A stretch of 64,000 bases of DNA from Amycolatopsis umgeniensis (lineage in GTDB: Bacteria; Actinomycetota; Actinomycetes; Mycobacteriales; Pseudonocardiaceae). Made by a program: the position numbers and the translations under genes. Under the pieces are notes generated by a model, which saw nothing but the letters and a program-made list of their open reading frames with translations, did no database searches and had not been told where the DNA came from. Below, one piece after another: positions 15,966 through 24,675 of the stretch (its first letter is position 1; the number at the start of each line of letters is the position of its first letter). The DNA lies in assembly GCF_014205155.1 (NCBI RefSeq), contig NZ_JACHMX010000001.1:2232001-2296000 (forward strand), read 5' to 3'.

Positions 15966-17189
15966 TTAGGCAAGAGACTTGAGCTCAGCCGTCCTCAGCT
16001 GCTCCGCCGTCACCGTCGCGCGGCCGTCGACCAGGGCCTTCAAGGCGTCCCCGTCATCCCACTGGTTGACGTTCATCGCCGCGGTCACCTGCCCGTCCCG
16101 CACCCAGAACGCCGTGAAGTCCCGCGCCGCGAGGTCGCCGCGCACCACCAACTGATCGGTTTCGGGATCGGCGAGACCGCGGTATTCGCAGCCAAGGTCG
16201 TACTGGTCCGAGAAGAAATACGGGCTCTTCAGGTACGGCTCGTTCTCCCCGAGCAGGTTCGCCGCGACATGCTCGCCTTGCCACTTCGCGTTCGACCAGT
16301 GCTCGACGCGGACGCGTTTCCCGTAGCGGGGGTGGAAATGCGCGGCGATGTCGCCGATCGCGTAGACGTCGGGCGCGGCCGTCCGCAAACCGGCGTCGGC
16401 GCAGACACCGCCGTCGTCGGACAGTTCCAGTCCGGCGGCGTGCGCGAGGTCCACTCGCGGCGCGGCGCCGACGGCCACCAGCACGACGTCCGCGGGGAGT
16501 TCGTCGCCACTCTGGAGACGGACGCCGGTCACCCCGTCCGGACCGCCGGTGAACCCGGCGACCCCTTCACCCAGACGCCAGTTCACGCCGTGCGCCGTGT
16601 GCAGGTCCTTGAAGACTCCGGACACCTGCTCGCCCAGTACCGCGAGCAGCGGCGAGCCGACCTGATCGACCACGGTCACCTCGGCGCCGTGTTCCCTGGC
16701 GGCCGCGGCGGCCTCGGTCCCGATCCAGCCCGCCCCGACGATCACCACCCGTTCGGCGTCCTTGAACGCCGAACGCAGCGCCAGCGCGTCGTCGAGGGTG
16801 CGCAGGGTCCGCAACCCGGGGAGATCGCCGCCGGGCACCGGCAACGATCGCGGCCGGGAACCGGTCGCCAGCACGAGCCGGTCGAACCGGTGCTCGCCGC
16901 CCGCGTCGTCGTGCACGAGCCGCGAGCCGAGTTCGATCCTGGTCGCGGTCGCGCCACCTCGGTGGGCGATGTCCTTCTCGTCGTAGAAACCTTCGGCGTG
17001 CACCCAATCGGGTTCATCGGTGTTGCCCAGCAAAAGGCCTTTGGACAACGGCGGTAATTCATACGGACGGTGTTCGTCGCTACCGAGCAGCAGGATTTCA
17101 CCCGTGTAGCCACGTTCTCGCAGCGTCCCGGCGGCCGTCGCCCCGGCGAGGCCGGCCCCGACGATGACGATCTTCCTGGGTTCGGACAC
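15966..17189 (-). CDS. Ferredoxin reductase-like FAD/NAD-dependent oxidoreductase
   Basis: A 407-residue flavoprotein of the rubredoxin/ferredoxin reductase family. It has an FAD-binding motif VIVGAGLAGATAAGTLRERGY at the N-terminus, an NADH motif VIVGAGWIGTEAAAAAREHG near residue 150 and a second FAD motif DVYAIGDIAAH near residue 280. The C-terminal reductase domain starts about residue 320. Such enzymes pass electrons from NADH to ferredoxins serving P450s or dioxygenases. No ferredoxin or oxygenase is adjacent. The GTG at 17189 is preceded by GGGAGG. Confidence 0.92.
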   Translation of the reverse strand: MSEPRKIVIVGAGLAGATAAGTLRERGYTGEILLLGSDEHRPYELPPLSKGLLLGNTDEPDWVHAEGFYDEKDIAHRGGATATRIELGSRLVHDDAGGEHRFDRLVLATGSRPRSLPVPGGDLPGLRTLRTLDDALALRSAFKDAERVVIVGAGWIGTEAAAAAREHGAEVTVVDQVGSPLLAVLGEQVSGVFKDLHTAHGVNWRLGEGVAGFTGGPDGVTGVRLQSGDELPADVVLVAVGAAPRVDLAHAAGLELSDDGGVCADAGLRTAAPDVYAIGDIAAHFHPRYGKRVRVEHWSNAKWQGEHVAANLLGENEPYLKSPYFFSDQYDLGCEYRGLADPETDQLVVRGDLAARDFTAFWVRDGQVTAAMNVNQWDDGDALKALVDGRATVTAEQLRTAELKSLA

Positions 17190-17369
17190 AAAGACCTCCC
17201 AAGCAGGCTTTCCCTCGGACGCTACTCCCGTCCACCCTCGTCCGGCCTAGTGAGCGGAGAAGTCGATCACGATCCGCAGGAACGGTTAACCCATCAGTAG
17301 GAATGTCGGGTAACCCGCGTCACGGCCCCGAAATCACCTCGTCCCAGCCACGGACGAGAAAGGGAGATC

Positions 17370-17603
17370 ATGGGATACGGGAGGATGAGGACGTTGGCAC
17401 CCCGGGACGAATGGTCGGTCGGCTGCCGGGATCTGGCCGGCAGGCGCAGGGACGTGACGGTGTTCGTGAGCAGCGACAAGATCGTGCTCGTGGCCCCGCC
17501 CGGAGAAGCCGCCGTACTCGGGCCGCTGGACGTCGGGCGCCTGCGCGCCGCGCTCCGCGACGCCGTGGTCGCGGTGGCCGAACATCCGGATCACAGTGAA
17601 TGA
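17370..17603 (+). CDS. Small hypothetical protein
   Basis: A 77-residue protein, MGYGRMRTLAPRDEWSVG and onward, with AAAGGGAG before the ATG at 17370. Its pattern is a short beta-rich N-terminal half (VTVFVSSDKIVLVAPPGEAAVL) followed by a helix (VGRLRAALRDAVVAVAEH). I do not recognise a family. Codon use is typical high-GC third position and the shadow frames are weaker, so it is probably real. It precedes the acyl reductase gene by 58 bp, with a palindrome between. Confidence 0.6.
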   Translation: MGYGRMRTLAPRDEWSVGCRDLAGRRRDVTVFVSSDKIVLVAPPGEAAVLGPLDVGRLRAALRDAVVAVAEHPDHSE

Positions 17604-17614
17604 CAACTACCGTT

Positions 17615-17630
17615 CCTACTTCTGAGTAGG
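17615..17630. promoter_or_regulatory. Palindrome upstream of the acyl reductase gene
   Basis: CCTACTTCTGAGTAGG is a perfect 6+6 bp inverted repeat with a 4 nt spacer, 32 bp before the ATG at 17662. It is a candidate operator for an unidentified regulator. No specific family is assigned. Confidence 0.4.
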
Positions 17631-17661
17631 TAGAGTCGGCCCCGTTCGGAAGGAGCCGGCC

Positions 17662-19635
17662 ATGACCACCTACTTCGTGACGGGCGCGACGGGTTTTCTG
17701 GGAAAACGCCTGGTCGCGCGCCTACTACGGCGACCTGAGACCGTAGCCGTCCATGTTCTCGTGAGGGAGACCTCACGCGGGAAGCTCCCGAGCCACGAGA
17801 AGCTCGTTCCCGTCACCGGCGATCTGACCGACCCCTCGCTGGGCGTCGATCCCGCCCGTCTGGGTCATCTCGACCACGTCGTGCACCTCGGCGCGATCTA
17901 CGACCTCACCGCGGACGAAGCGGCCAACCGGGCGGCCAACGTCGACGGCACCCGCAACGTCCTGGAGTTCGCCGCCGCCGCGAAGGCCGGGCTCTTCCAC
18001 CACGTCTCTTCGATCGCGGTCGCCGGACAGTACGCCGGGCGCTTCACCGAGGCCGATTTCGACCTCGGCCAGTCGTTCGCGTCCCCGTATCACGCGACGA
18101 AGTTCGAGGCCGAGAAACTCGTGCGACGGCACGGGAAAACGCCGTACCGCGTGTACCGGCCGTCCGCCGTGGCCGGCGATTCGCGCACCGGCGAGATGGA
18201 CAAGATCGACGGTCCGTACTACTTCCTCCCCGCGATCTCGCGGCTCGCCGCGCTGCCGCGACGTCTTCCGCTGGCCGCCCCGGACCTCGGCGCCACGAAC
18301 ATCGTGCCGGTCGACTACGTCGTCGAAGCGATCGAGCACCTCATGCACGTCGACGCGCCCGACGGCAGCACGTACCACCTCGCGTCGCCGCGGCCGCAGC
18401 CGCTGCACGAGGTCTACAACGCCTTCGCGCGGGTCGCCGGCGGCCCGAAGATCTCCGCTGTCCTTCCCTCACGGCCGTCCGAGGCGCTGAAGCGCGCCGG
18501 GATCCGTCTGGCGAAATCCGCGGCGGCGGGATTCGACCGCGTCCCGGGCGGCCGTTCGGCCCGCGCGGCGGTGTTGAAGGAACTCGGCATCCCGCTGGAA
18601 GTCCTGCCCCATCTGAGCATGGAAGTCGACTTCGACACGAGTGCGACCACCGCGGCGCTCGAAGGCAGCGGGATCTCCTTGCCGCCGTTGAAGGAGTACG
18701 CCGGCCCGCTCTACCGGTACTGGCTCGGGCACCTGGACCCCGATCGCGGCCGCCGCCGTCCCGGTCCGGAACCGCTCGACGGCCGCAAGGTGCTGATCAC
18801 CGGCGCCTCGTCGGGGATCGGGCGCGCGTCCGCGCTGGCCGTCGCCGCGAAGGGCGGCGAGGTGATCCTCGTGGCCAGGCGGGCCGACGAGCTCGAGGAA
18901 GTCCGCGAGCAGATCGTCGCGGCAGGCGGGAAGGCGTCGGCGTACCCGTGCGACCTCACCGACGGTGGCGCCGTCGACGCTCTGGTGAAGGACGTGCTCG
19001 CCGCGCACGGTGCCGTCGACATGCTGGTCAACAACGCGGGACGCTCGATCCGGCGCTCGCTTTCGCTGTCCACCGAACGGTTCCACGATTTCGAGCGCAC
19101 GATGGCGATCAACTACTTCGGCCCCGTGCGGCTGACGCTGGGCCTGCTGCCGTCGATGACCGCACGCGGTTTCGGCCACGTCGTCAACGTGACCACCCAA
19201 GGACTCCAGACCGACACCCCGCGGTTTTCCGCTTACCTGGCTTCGAAGGCCGCGCTGGAGGAGTTCGGGCTGACCGCCGGGCGGGAAACGCTTTCCGACG
19301 GTGTCACGTTCACCTCGGTCCGGATGCCGCTGGTGCGCACCGACATGATCACCCCGACGGGGTCCTACCGCGGCATGCCGTCGAGTTCTCCCGAACGCGC
19401 CGCCGCGCTCGTGGTGAAGGCCCTCGAGAAACGACCGGAGATCCTGAACCTGCCCGAAGGCACGGCCGCCGAGTTGGTGACGCTCGTCGCACCGAAGACG
19501 ACGCGGTTCTTCGCACACCTCGTCTACCGCGCGATGCCCGAATCCGCACCGGAATCCCGTGGCCTGCCCCGGAAGGCTCCGCTCGCCTCGGTGGCGGGCG
19601 CGGTCACCAGGCTGGTCTGGCGCCGCCGTCCCTGA
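17662..19635 (+). CDS. Two-domain fatty acyl-CoA reductase-like SDR (AcrA1-type)
   Basis: A 657-residue fusion of two Rossmann domains. Residues about 1-365 form an extended SDR/male-sterility-type domain (TYFVTGATGFLGKRLVARLL; YHATKFEAEKLVR with the catalytic Tyr/Lys). Residues about 370-620 form a classical SDR (VLITGASSGIGRASALAV, NNAGRS, YLASKAALEEF). Length and domain order match mycobacterial AcrA1 (Rv3391) and bacterial fatty acyl-CoA reductases that make fatty aldehydes or alcohols for wax-type lipids. The activity is inferred from architecture. GGAAGGAG precedes the ATG. Confidence 0.85.
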   Translation: MTTYFVTGATGFLGKRLVARLLRRPETVAVHVLVRETSRGKLPSHEKLVPVTGDLTDPSLGVDPARLGHLDHVVHLGAIYDLTADEAANRAANVDGTRNVLEFAAAAKAGLFHHVSSIAVAGQYAGRFTEADFDLGQSFASPYHATKFEAEKLVRRHGKTPYRVYRPSAVAGDSRTGEMDKIDGPYYFLPAISRLAALPRRLPLAAPDLGATNIVPVDYVVEAIEHLMHVDAPDGSTYHLASPRPQPLHEVYNAFARVAGGPKISAVLPSRPSEALKRAGIRLAKSAAAGFDRVPGGRSARAAVLKELGIPLEVLPHLSMEVDFDTSATTAALEGSGISLPPLKEYAGPLYRYWLGHLDPDRGRRRPGPEPLDGRKVLITGASSGIGRASALAVAAKGGEVILVARRADELEEVREQIVAAGGKASAYPCDLTDGGAVDALVKDVLAAHGAVDMLVNNAGRSIRRSLSLSTERFHDFERTMAINYFGPVRLTLGLLPSMTARGFGHVVNVTTQGLQTDTPRFSAYLASKAALEEFGLTAGRETLSDGVTFTSVRMPLVRTDMITPTGSYRGMPSSSPERAAALVVKALEKRPEILNLPEGTAAELVTLVAPKTTRFFAHLVYRAMPESAPESRGLPRKAPLASVAGAVTRLVWRRRP

Positions 19636-19749
19636 CGTCCCCGCCGCCGGGCTCGATCGTGGGACGCCCCCGGCCGCTACCATCGGTTTCCGATACGCCG
19701 GGGGGTCGGCGGAGACGGGCCGAGGTAGGGACGACCGGGAAGGGGCAGT

Positions 19750-21558
19750 GTGGACGTCGCCAGTCCCCCGCTGTCGGCCGGACCGGAAGCGGCAGTGGTA
19801 CGTCCGTCCAGGACAGTGCTGCGGCTGTCCCTGCACGCGACCTGGGTGCTCGTGCTCGCCGTCGTCACCGAACTCCGGGTGGGGCGCTTCGGTTTCCACC
19901 CGTCGGACCAGGGTTTCATCCTGGCCCAGGCGTGGCGGGTGCTGCACGGCGAGGTCCCGCACTCCGACATCATCTCCGCGCGGCCGCTGGGTTCGGCGTT
20001 CCTGCACGTCGTCGACTTCGTCCTGCCGGGGCCGCTGTTCTTCGTCTCCAGCGTGCTCAGCATGCTGGAGATCATCCTGGCGACCATCGCGTTCGCCGTC
20101 CTGGTCACCCGCCGCCGCGTCCGCGACTGGGGGCCGGGGCTCACCGGGCTGACGGCGGCCGCGTCGCTGCTGAACCTCAACGCGTTCCCGCTGATGGCGT
20201 GGCACACGATCGACGGGATCTTCCTGACCGCCTGCGGTGCGTGGGCGCTGGATTCCGGGCTGCGCAACGGCAAGGCGTGGCCGCGACGGCTCGGCCTGGT
20301 GTTGCTGGGCGCCGCGGTGTTCGTCAAGCAGAGCTTCGCGCCGGTGCCGGTGATCGCGCTGATCTGGTTGCTGATGCACCCATCGCTGCGTGAGGGCGCG
20401 TTCCGCACCGGCCGCTGGTGGGCACGCCTGGCCTGGGATCTACTGGCGCTCGGCGCGTTTTTGGTCTTCTACCTCGGAATCGTCACCCTCGACGGCGGGC
20501 TCGGCGCGATGGCCGAACAGCTCACCGGCGGTGTGCCCGCGTACGGCGAACGACTTCTCGGGCTGTGGCTGGGAGATCCCGAAACCCTCCTGCGGCCACC
20601 GGTGCGGGGCTTGACCTTCTTCGCGATCGCGGGTGCGCTTCTCGCCTTGCTCGCGATCTTCCGCGACCGCGCCGGGTTCACCGGCGCGATCGTCGCGCGA
20701 CTGCTGGTGCTGGCCGGGGTGGCGGTGGTCATCGGGACCGTCGTCGACGGGCACTTCACCGGCGCGTCGCGCTGGGCGGACGTCCTCTGGTGGATCCTCG
20801 GTGTCGCGCTGCTGGTGAACTGGGCGGCGACGCGGCGGTTCCCTCGTATGGGCGCGCTGGTCTTCGCGACCGGCTTCATGACCAGCCTGTCCTGGGGGAA
20901 CGACACCCCGACGCTGTTCACCGGAACGCTGGCGCTGACGGCCGTCCTGCTGCTTTCGGACGCGCTGCCGCCGCTGCCCGCCCCGTCTCGCCGGCTCGGG
21001 CTGGCGGGCGCCACGGCGATGGGCCTGGTCGCGGTGCTGGCGTCGGGCTGGGCCGTGGTCGCGCATCACGACGAAGCCGCGTACCTCGACATGGCGCACG
21101 AGAAGCTGACCGGTGACCTCGGCACGGTGACGCCGTCACTGCGCGGGATCCGGACGAACCAAGGCACTTTCACCTACATATCCCAGATCCAGGACTGCGT
21201 CACGCGGTTCCCCGCCGGGCGCACCGCGGTGCTGCCCGACAACCCGTTCGCCTACCCCGCCTTCGGCCTGCGCAACCCGTTCCCGCTGGAATGGCCGCTG
21301 CCGCTGGAGATCGTCGCCGACGCTCCACAACGGATGCTCGCGACAGCCGACGAACTCAACCAAGACGGCGATTACCTCGTGCTGTTCCAGACGGTGAGCA
21401 TGCCGACCCTGACCAAGGGCGGGCCGGTGCCCGCCGAGGTCACCGGGGACACGCCGATCTTCGACTACCTCGGGCTGGAGAACGCGCTGCGGTCGCGGCT
21501 CGCCGGGCAGACCGTCACCTGCGGCAGCTTCATCGGCAAGTGGGCGCCGCGCCCCTAG
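19750..21558 (+). CDS. Polytopic membrane protein, possible GT-C type glycosyltransferase
   Basis: A 602-residue protein with about eleven to twelve hydrophobic helices and a roughly 130-residue C-terminal extracytoplasmic domain (from YLDMAHEKLTGDLG). The first large loop contains HPSDQGFILAQAWRVLHGEVPHSDI. An acidic residue close after helix 1, followed by an amphipathic segment, is typical of GT-C dolichol/polyprenyl-phosphate-sugar-dependent glycosyltransferases. I cannot match it to a named family with certainty. It starts at GTG 19750 after AGGGG, 114 bp after the acyl reductase. It ends 5 bp from the convergent MocR gene, leaving no room for a terminator. Confidence 0.8.
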   Translation: MDVASPPLSAGPEAAVVRPSRTVLRLSLHATWVLVLAVVTELRVGRFGFHPSDQGFILAQAWRVLHGEVPHSDIISARPLGSAFLHVVDFVLPGPLFFVSSVLSMLEIILATIAFAVLVTRRRVRDWGPGLTGLTAAASLLNLNAFPLMAWHTIDGIFLTACGAWALDSGLRNGKAWPRRLGLVLLGAAVFVKQSFAPVPVIALIWLLMHPSLREGAFRTGRWWARLAWDLLALGAFLVFYLGIVTLDGGLGAMAEQLTGGVPAYGERLLGLWLGDPETLLRPPVRGLTFFAIAGALLALLAIFRDRAGFTGAIVARLLVLAGVAVVIGTVVDGHFTGASRWADVLWWILGVALLVNWAATRRFPRMGALVFATGFMTSLSWGNDTPTLFTGTLALTAVLLLSDALPPLPAPSRRLGLAGATAMGLVAVLASGWAVVAHHDEAAYLDMAHEKLTGDLGTVTPSLRGIRTNQGTFTYISQIQDCVTRFPAGRTAVLPDNPFAYPAFGLRNPFPLEWPLPLEIVADAPQRMLATADELNQDGDYLVLFQTVSMPTLTKGGPVPAEVTGDTPIFDYLGLENALRSRLAGQTVTCGSFIGKWAPRP

Positions 21559-21563
21559 CGCGA

Positions 21564-22892
21564 TCAGTCGACGCCCGCGTCCTCGGGGCGGCCGGAAGCG
21601 AGACCGGCGAGAACGTCCAGAGCGGCCGCGAGGGTCTCCAACGGCGGCGACGACACCGCGAGCCGGACGGCGTTCGGGGCGTGCCCGGGGACGATGGCGA
21701 ACGCCGCCGCCGGGGTGACCGCGATCCCGCGTCGCGCGGCCGCGGCGACGAAGGTCTCGGCACGCCAGTGCTCCGGGAGTTCCCACCAGCAGTGATACGC
21801 CTGAGGATCCGCACGCAGCGTGAACCCGGCCAGCCGCTCGGCCGTCACCCGCTGACGTTCCGCGGCGTCGAGCCGTTTGGCTCGCTCGACGGTTTCCAAG
21901 ATGCCGCCCGTGATCCACCGGGTGGCGGCCTCGACGGCGAACCGGGGCGCGACCCAGCCGCCCGAGCGCACCGCCGCGGCCAGCCGCTCCGTCCATTCCG
22001 GAGGTACGGCGGCGAAGCCGGTGGTCAGTCCGGGGGCGAGCCGTTTGGACATACTGTCGGCGAAGACCGTGCGTTCCGGCGCGTAGGTCGCGAAGGGACG
22101 GACCTCGGGCCGGAGGAAGGTGTAGATCCCGTCTTCGATCACCGGGATGTCCATCCGGCGCACGGTTTCCGCCAGCTCGGCGCGCCGCCGTTCGTCCATT
22201 GTGGACCCAAGAGGGTTGTGCAAAGTCGGCTGGACGTACAGCGCCCGGACGGGTGCCGCGGCGTGCGCGGCCGCGAGCGCTTCGGGCACGAGGCCCAGGT
22301 CGTCGGTCTCGATGGGCGCCAACTGGACACCGAGCCGTCCGGCGAGCGCCTTGACCACGGGATAGGTGATGGCCTCGACGGCGAGCCGTTCCCCCATCGG
22401 CACGAAGGCGGCGATGGCGGCCGCAATGGCCTCGCGCCCGCTTCCCGCGAAGAGGATCTCCGGAGTCCAGCCGTCCTTCGCGAGCAGCCCGGCGACGGCG
22501 TCGCGCGCCTGCTTCGAGCCTGTGACACTCCCTGGCCTCAGCGCCGCTGTCAGGACATCGTCACGCAAGAGCGGCTCCAGCGCCTTCCCGACCAGCGCGG
22601 ATTGCTCCGGGAGGACGGCGAAGTTGAGTTCGAGATCGACTTTCGCGCCGCCCGGCTCGGCGAGTGCGGCTTCCAGCGGCGGCCTCCCGGCGCGGACGAA
22701 GGTGCCGCGGCCGACCTCGCCCACGACGACGCCTCTCCGGACGAGTTCGCCGTAGACCCTGGCGGCCGTCGAGTTCGCGATGCCGCGCTCCCGGGCGAAC
22801 CGCCGCTGCGGGGGAAGCCTGTCGCCAGGACGAAGCCTGCCGGCCTCGACGTCGGCGGAGATCTCGTCCGCGACTATCCGGTAGTCCTCCAT
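21564..22892 (-). CDS. MocR-type regulator: GntR winged helix fused to PLP aminotransferase
   Basis: A 442-residue protein. Residues about 1-70 are a GntR winged helix (DEISADVEAGRLRPGDRLPPQRRFARERGIANSTAARVYGEL). The rest is an aspartate-aminotransferase-like fold with the PLP lysine in FADSMSKRLAPGLTTGF and the substrate Arg region near the C-terminus. MocR proteins regulate vitamin B6, GABA or amine genes. The target is unknown here; the divergent gene is the iron-box ABC ATPase, which is more likely iron-regulated. GGTATGGAG-type context supports the ATG at 22892. Confidence 0.9.
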   Translation of the reverse strand: MEDYRIVADEISADVEAGRLRPGDRLPPQRRFARERGIANSTAARVYGELVRRGVVVGEVGRGTFVRAGRPPLEAALAEPGGAKVDLELNFAVLPEQSALVGKALEPLLRDDVLTAALRPGSVTGSKQARDAVAGLLAKDGWTPEILFAGSGREAIAAAIAAFVPMGERLAVEAITYPVVKALAGRLGVQLAPIETDDLGLVPEALAAAHAAAPVRALYVQPTLHNPLGSTMDERRRAELAETVRRMDIPVIEDGIYTFLRPEVRPFATYAPERTVFADSMSKRLAPGLTTGFAAVPPEWTERLAAAVRSGGWVAPRFAVEAATRWITGGILETVERAKRLDAAERQRVTAERLAGFTLRADPQAYHCWWELPEHWRAETFVAAAARRGIAVTPAAAFAIVPGHAPNAVRLAVSSPPLETLAAALDVLAGLASGRPEDAGVD

Positions 22893-23002
22893 ACCTCACC
22901 CTCGATCGCACCGAGCCCGCTCGCGCAATTGCACTGCGGATGATGCCATCGAAGAGGGATGTGAGCCGACTGCGACCTACGGAACACCACAACCGCGGAC
23001 TC

Positions 23003-23021
23003 CTAGGTTAGCCTAACCTGC
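23003..23021 (+). promoter_or_regulatory. Iron box (IdeR/DmdR operator)
   Basis: CTAGGTTAGCCTAACCTGC matches the actinobacterial consensus TTAGGTTAGGCTAACCTAA closely, including a perfect AGGTTAG-CCTAACCT dyad. It ends immediately before the GTG start codon at 23022. Iron-loaded IdeR/DmdR1 bound here should block transcription of the siderophore ABC ATPase gene. Confidence 0.9.
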
Positions 23022-23849
23022 GTGGAGACCGTTGAAACCCTCACCGAGCAGAGCACGACCTCGCGCCTGCACGCGGACGCGCTGACGCTCGCCTACGACG
23101 GCCGGACCGTCGCCGAAGACCTCGGGGTGGTCATCCCCGACCGGTCGTTCACCGTCATCGTCGGACCGAACGCCTGCGGCAAGACGACCCTCCTGCGGGC
23201 GCTCGCGCGCATGCTCAAACCCCGCCAGGGTTCGGTGTTCCTCGACGGTCAGGTGATCAGCTCCTTCCCCGCCAAGGAGGTCGCGCGCCGGCTCGGCCTG
23301 CTGCCGCAGAGTTCGATCGCGCCCGACGGCATCACCGTGGCCGACCTCGTCGCCCGAGGTCGTTACCCACACCAGCGTTTGCTGCGCCAGTGGTCCCGCG
23401 AGGACGCCACCGTGGTCTCGGAGTCCATGCGCGCCACCGGGGTCGACGATCTCGCCGAGCGGCTGGTCGACGAACTGTCCGGCGGGCAACGCCAGCGCGT
23501 GTGGATGGCGATGGCGCTCGCGCAGGAAACCGACCTCCTGTTGCTCGACGAGCCGACGACCTATCTGGACATCGCGCACCAGATGGACATTCTCGACCTG
23601 TGCGCGCAGTTGCACCAGGAACAGGGCCGGACGCTGGTCGCGGTGCTGCACGATCTCAACCACGCGGCCCGGTACGCGACGCACATGATCGCGATGCGGA
23701 ACGGGGAGGTCCTGGCGACCGGTGCGCCCGAAGAGGTCGTGACCGCCGAGAACGTCGAGAGGATCTTCGAGCTGCCGTGCCGGGTCATGCCGTGCCCCGA
23801 AACCGGGACCCCGCTGGTGATCCCGAAAGCGGGCCGCCGCGCCGCTTGA
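23022..23849 (+). CDS. Iron-siderophore ABC transporter ATP-binding protein (FecE/FepC type)
   Basis: A 275-residue ABC ATPase. Walker A is VGPNACGKTTLL (the usual Gly/Ser replaced by Ala-Cys), the signature is LSGGQRQRVWMAMALAQ, and Walker B is LLLLDEPTTYLD with the TYLDIAHQMDIL D-loop region. The family energises uptake of ferric siderophores. The start is GTG 23022 directly abutting the iron box; no alternative good start lies within the next 60 codons, so a leaderless or very short-leader mRNA is likely. No permease or binding protein is adjacent, so it is an orphan ATPase that may serve transport subunits encoded elsewhere. Confidence 0.93.
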   Translation: METVETLTEQSTTSRLHADALTLAYDGRTVAEDLGVVIPDRSFTVIVGPNACGKTTLLRALARMLKPRQGSVFLDGQVISSFPAKEVARRLGLLPQSSIAPDGITVADLVARGRYPHQRLLRQWSREDATVVSESMRATGVDDLAERLVDELSGGQRQRVWMAMALAQETDLLLLDEPTTYLDIAHQMDILDLCAQLHQEQGRTLVAVLHDLNHAARYATHMIAMRNGEVLATGAPEEVVTAENVERIFELPCRVMPCPETGTPLVIPKAGRRAA

Positions 23850-23924
23850 GGTGCGTCCCGATGGCTGCCCGGATGGACGCACCGCGTACCGGTTCACGAC
23901 ACTAGGTTGACCTGGGGAGGTTCC

Positions 23925-24581
23925 ATGACTCAGGAAATCTGGTCCAAAGTAGACGAATACCTCATCGACGCGCTCATCCCGTCCGATCCGGCCCTCGAAG
24001 CGGCCCTCGTCGCCTCCGACGAGGCGGGGATGCCGCCCATCGCCGTCGCGCCGAACCAGGGCAAGCTGCTCCACCTGCTGGCCAGGATGATCGGCGCCCG
24101 CTCGATCCTCGAGATCGGCACACTCGGTGGCTACAGCACCATCTGGCTCGCCCGCGCCCTGCCCTCGGACGGGCGTCTCGTGACGCTCGAGTTCTACCCG
24201 AAATTCGCCGATGTCGCGCGGAAGAACCTCGACGCCGCCGGGGTCGGCGAGCTCGTCGACATCCGGCTCGGGGAGGCCCTCGATCTGTTGCCCGGTGTCG
24301 AAGGCCCGATCGACCTGACGTTCATCGACGCGGACAGGGTCAACAACCCGGCCTACTTCGAGGCGGCGCTGCGGCTGACGCGGCCGGGCGGGGTGATCGT
24401 GGTCGACAACGTCGTGCGCTCCGGGGCGGTGGCCGACGCGTCGAGCACCGCCGACGAAATCGTGGGACTCCGGCGGATGCACGAACTGATCGCCGCCGAA
24501 CCGCGGGTCGACGCGACAGCGCTGCAGACCGTCGGGAAGAAGGGGTACGACGGGCTGACCGTCATCCTGGTGACGTCCTGA
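23925..24581 (+). CDS. SAM-dependent O-methyltransferase (COMT-like, family 3)
   Basis: A 218-residue protein from ATG 23925 (MTQEIWSKVDEYLIDALIP), preceded by GGGGAGG. It has the family 3 O-methyltransferase layout: SILEIGTLGGYSTIWLARALP as the SAM-binding motif I, LTFIDADRVNNPAYFEAALRL with the metal-binding Asp, and GGVIVVDNVVRSGAVAD. Such enzymes methylate catechol-like or other hydroxyls using a divalent metal. Typical length is about 220. It lies 75 bp after the iron ABC ATPase. Whether the two are co-transcribed or related to siderophore chemistry is not shown. Confidence 0.92.
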   Translation: MTQEIWSKVDEYLIDALIPSDPALEAALVASDEAGMPPIAVAPNQGKLLHLLARMIGARSILEIGTLGGYSTIWLARALPSDGRLVTLEFYPKFADVARKNLDAAGVGELVDIRLGEALDLLPGVEGPIDLTFIDADRVNNPAYFEAALRLTRPGGVIVVDNVVRSGAVADASSTADEIVGLRRMHELIAAEPRVDATALQTVGKKGYDGLTVILVTS

Positions 24582-24604
24582 CCGCGCGGTCCGGCGATCC
24601 CCAA

Positions 24605-24659
24605 GTCCGTGAAGGCCTCCTTGAGGGACTCTGGGTCCCCCAAGGAGGCCTTCACGGAC
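24605..24659. terminator. 25 bp hairpin, GTGAAGGCCTCCTT family
   Basis: The arms at 24605-24629 and 24635-24659 pair with one mismatch around loop TCTGG. It sits in the 94 bp gap between the convergent methyltransferase and PBP genes. The sequence is nearly identical to the hairpin at 36460-36514. Confidence 0.75.
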
Positions 24660-24675
24660 CGGACCTACGACCTCC

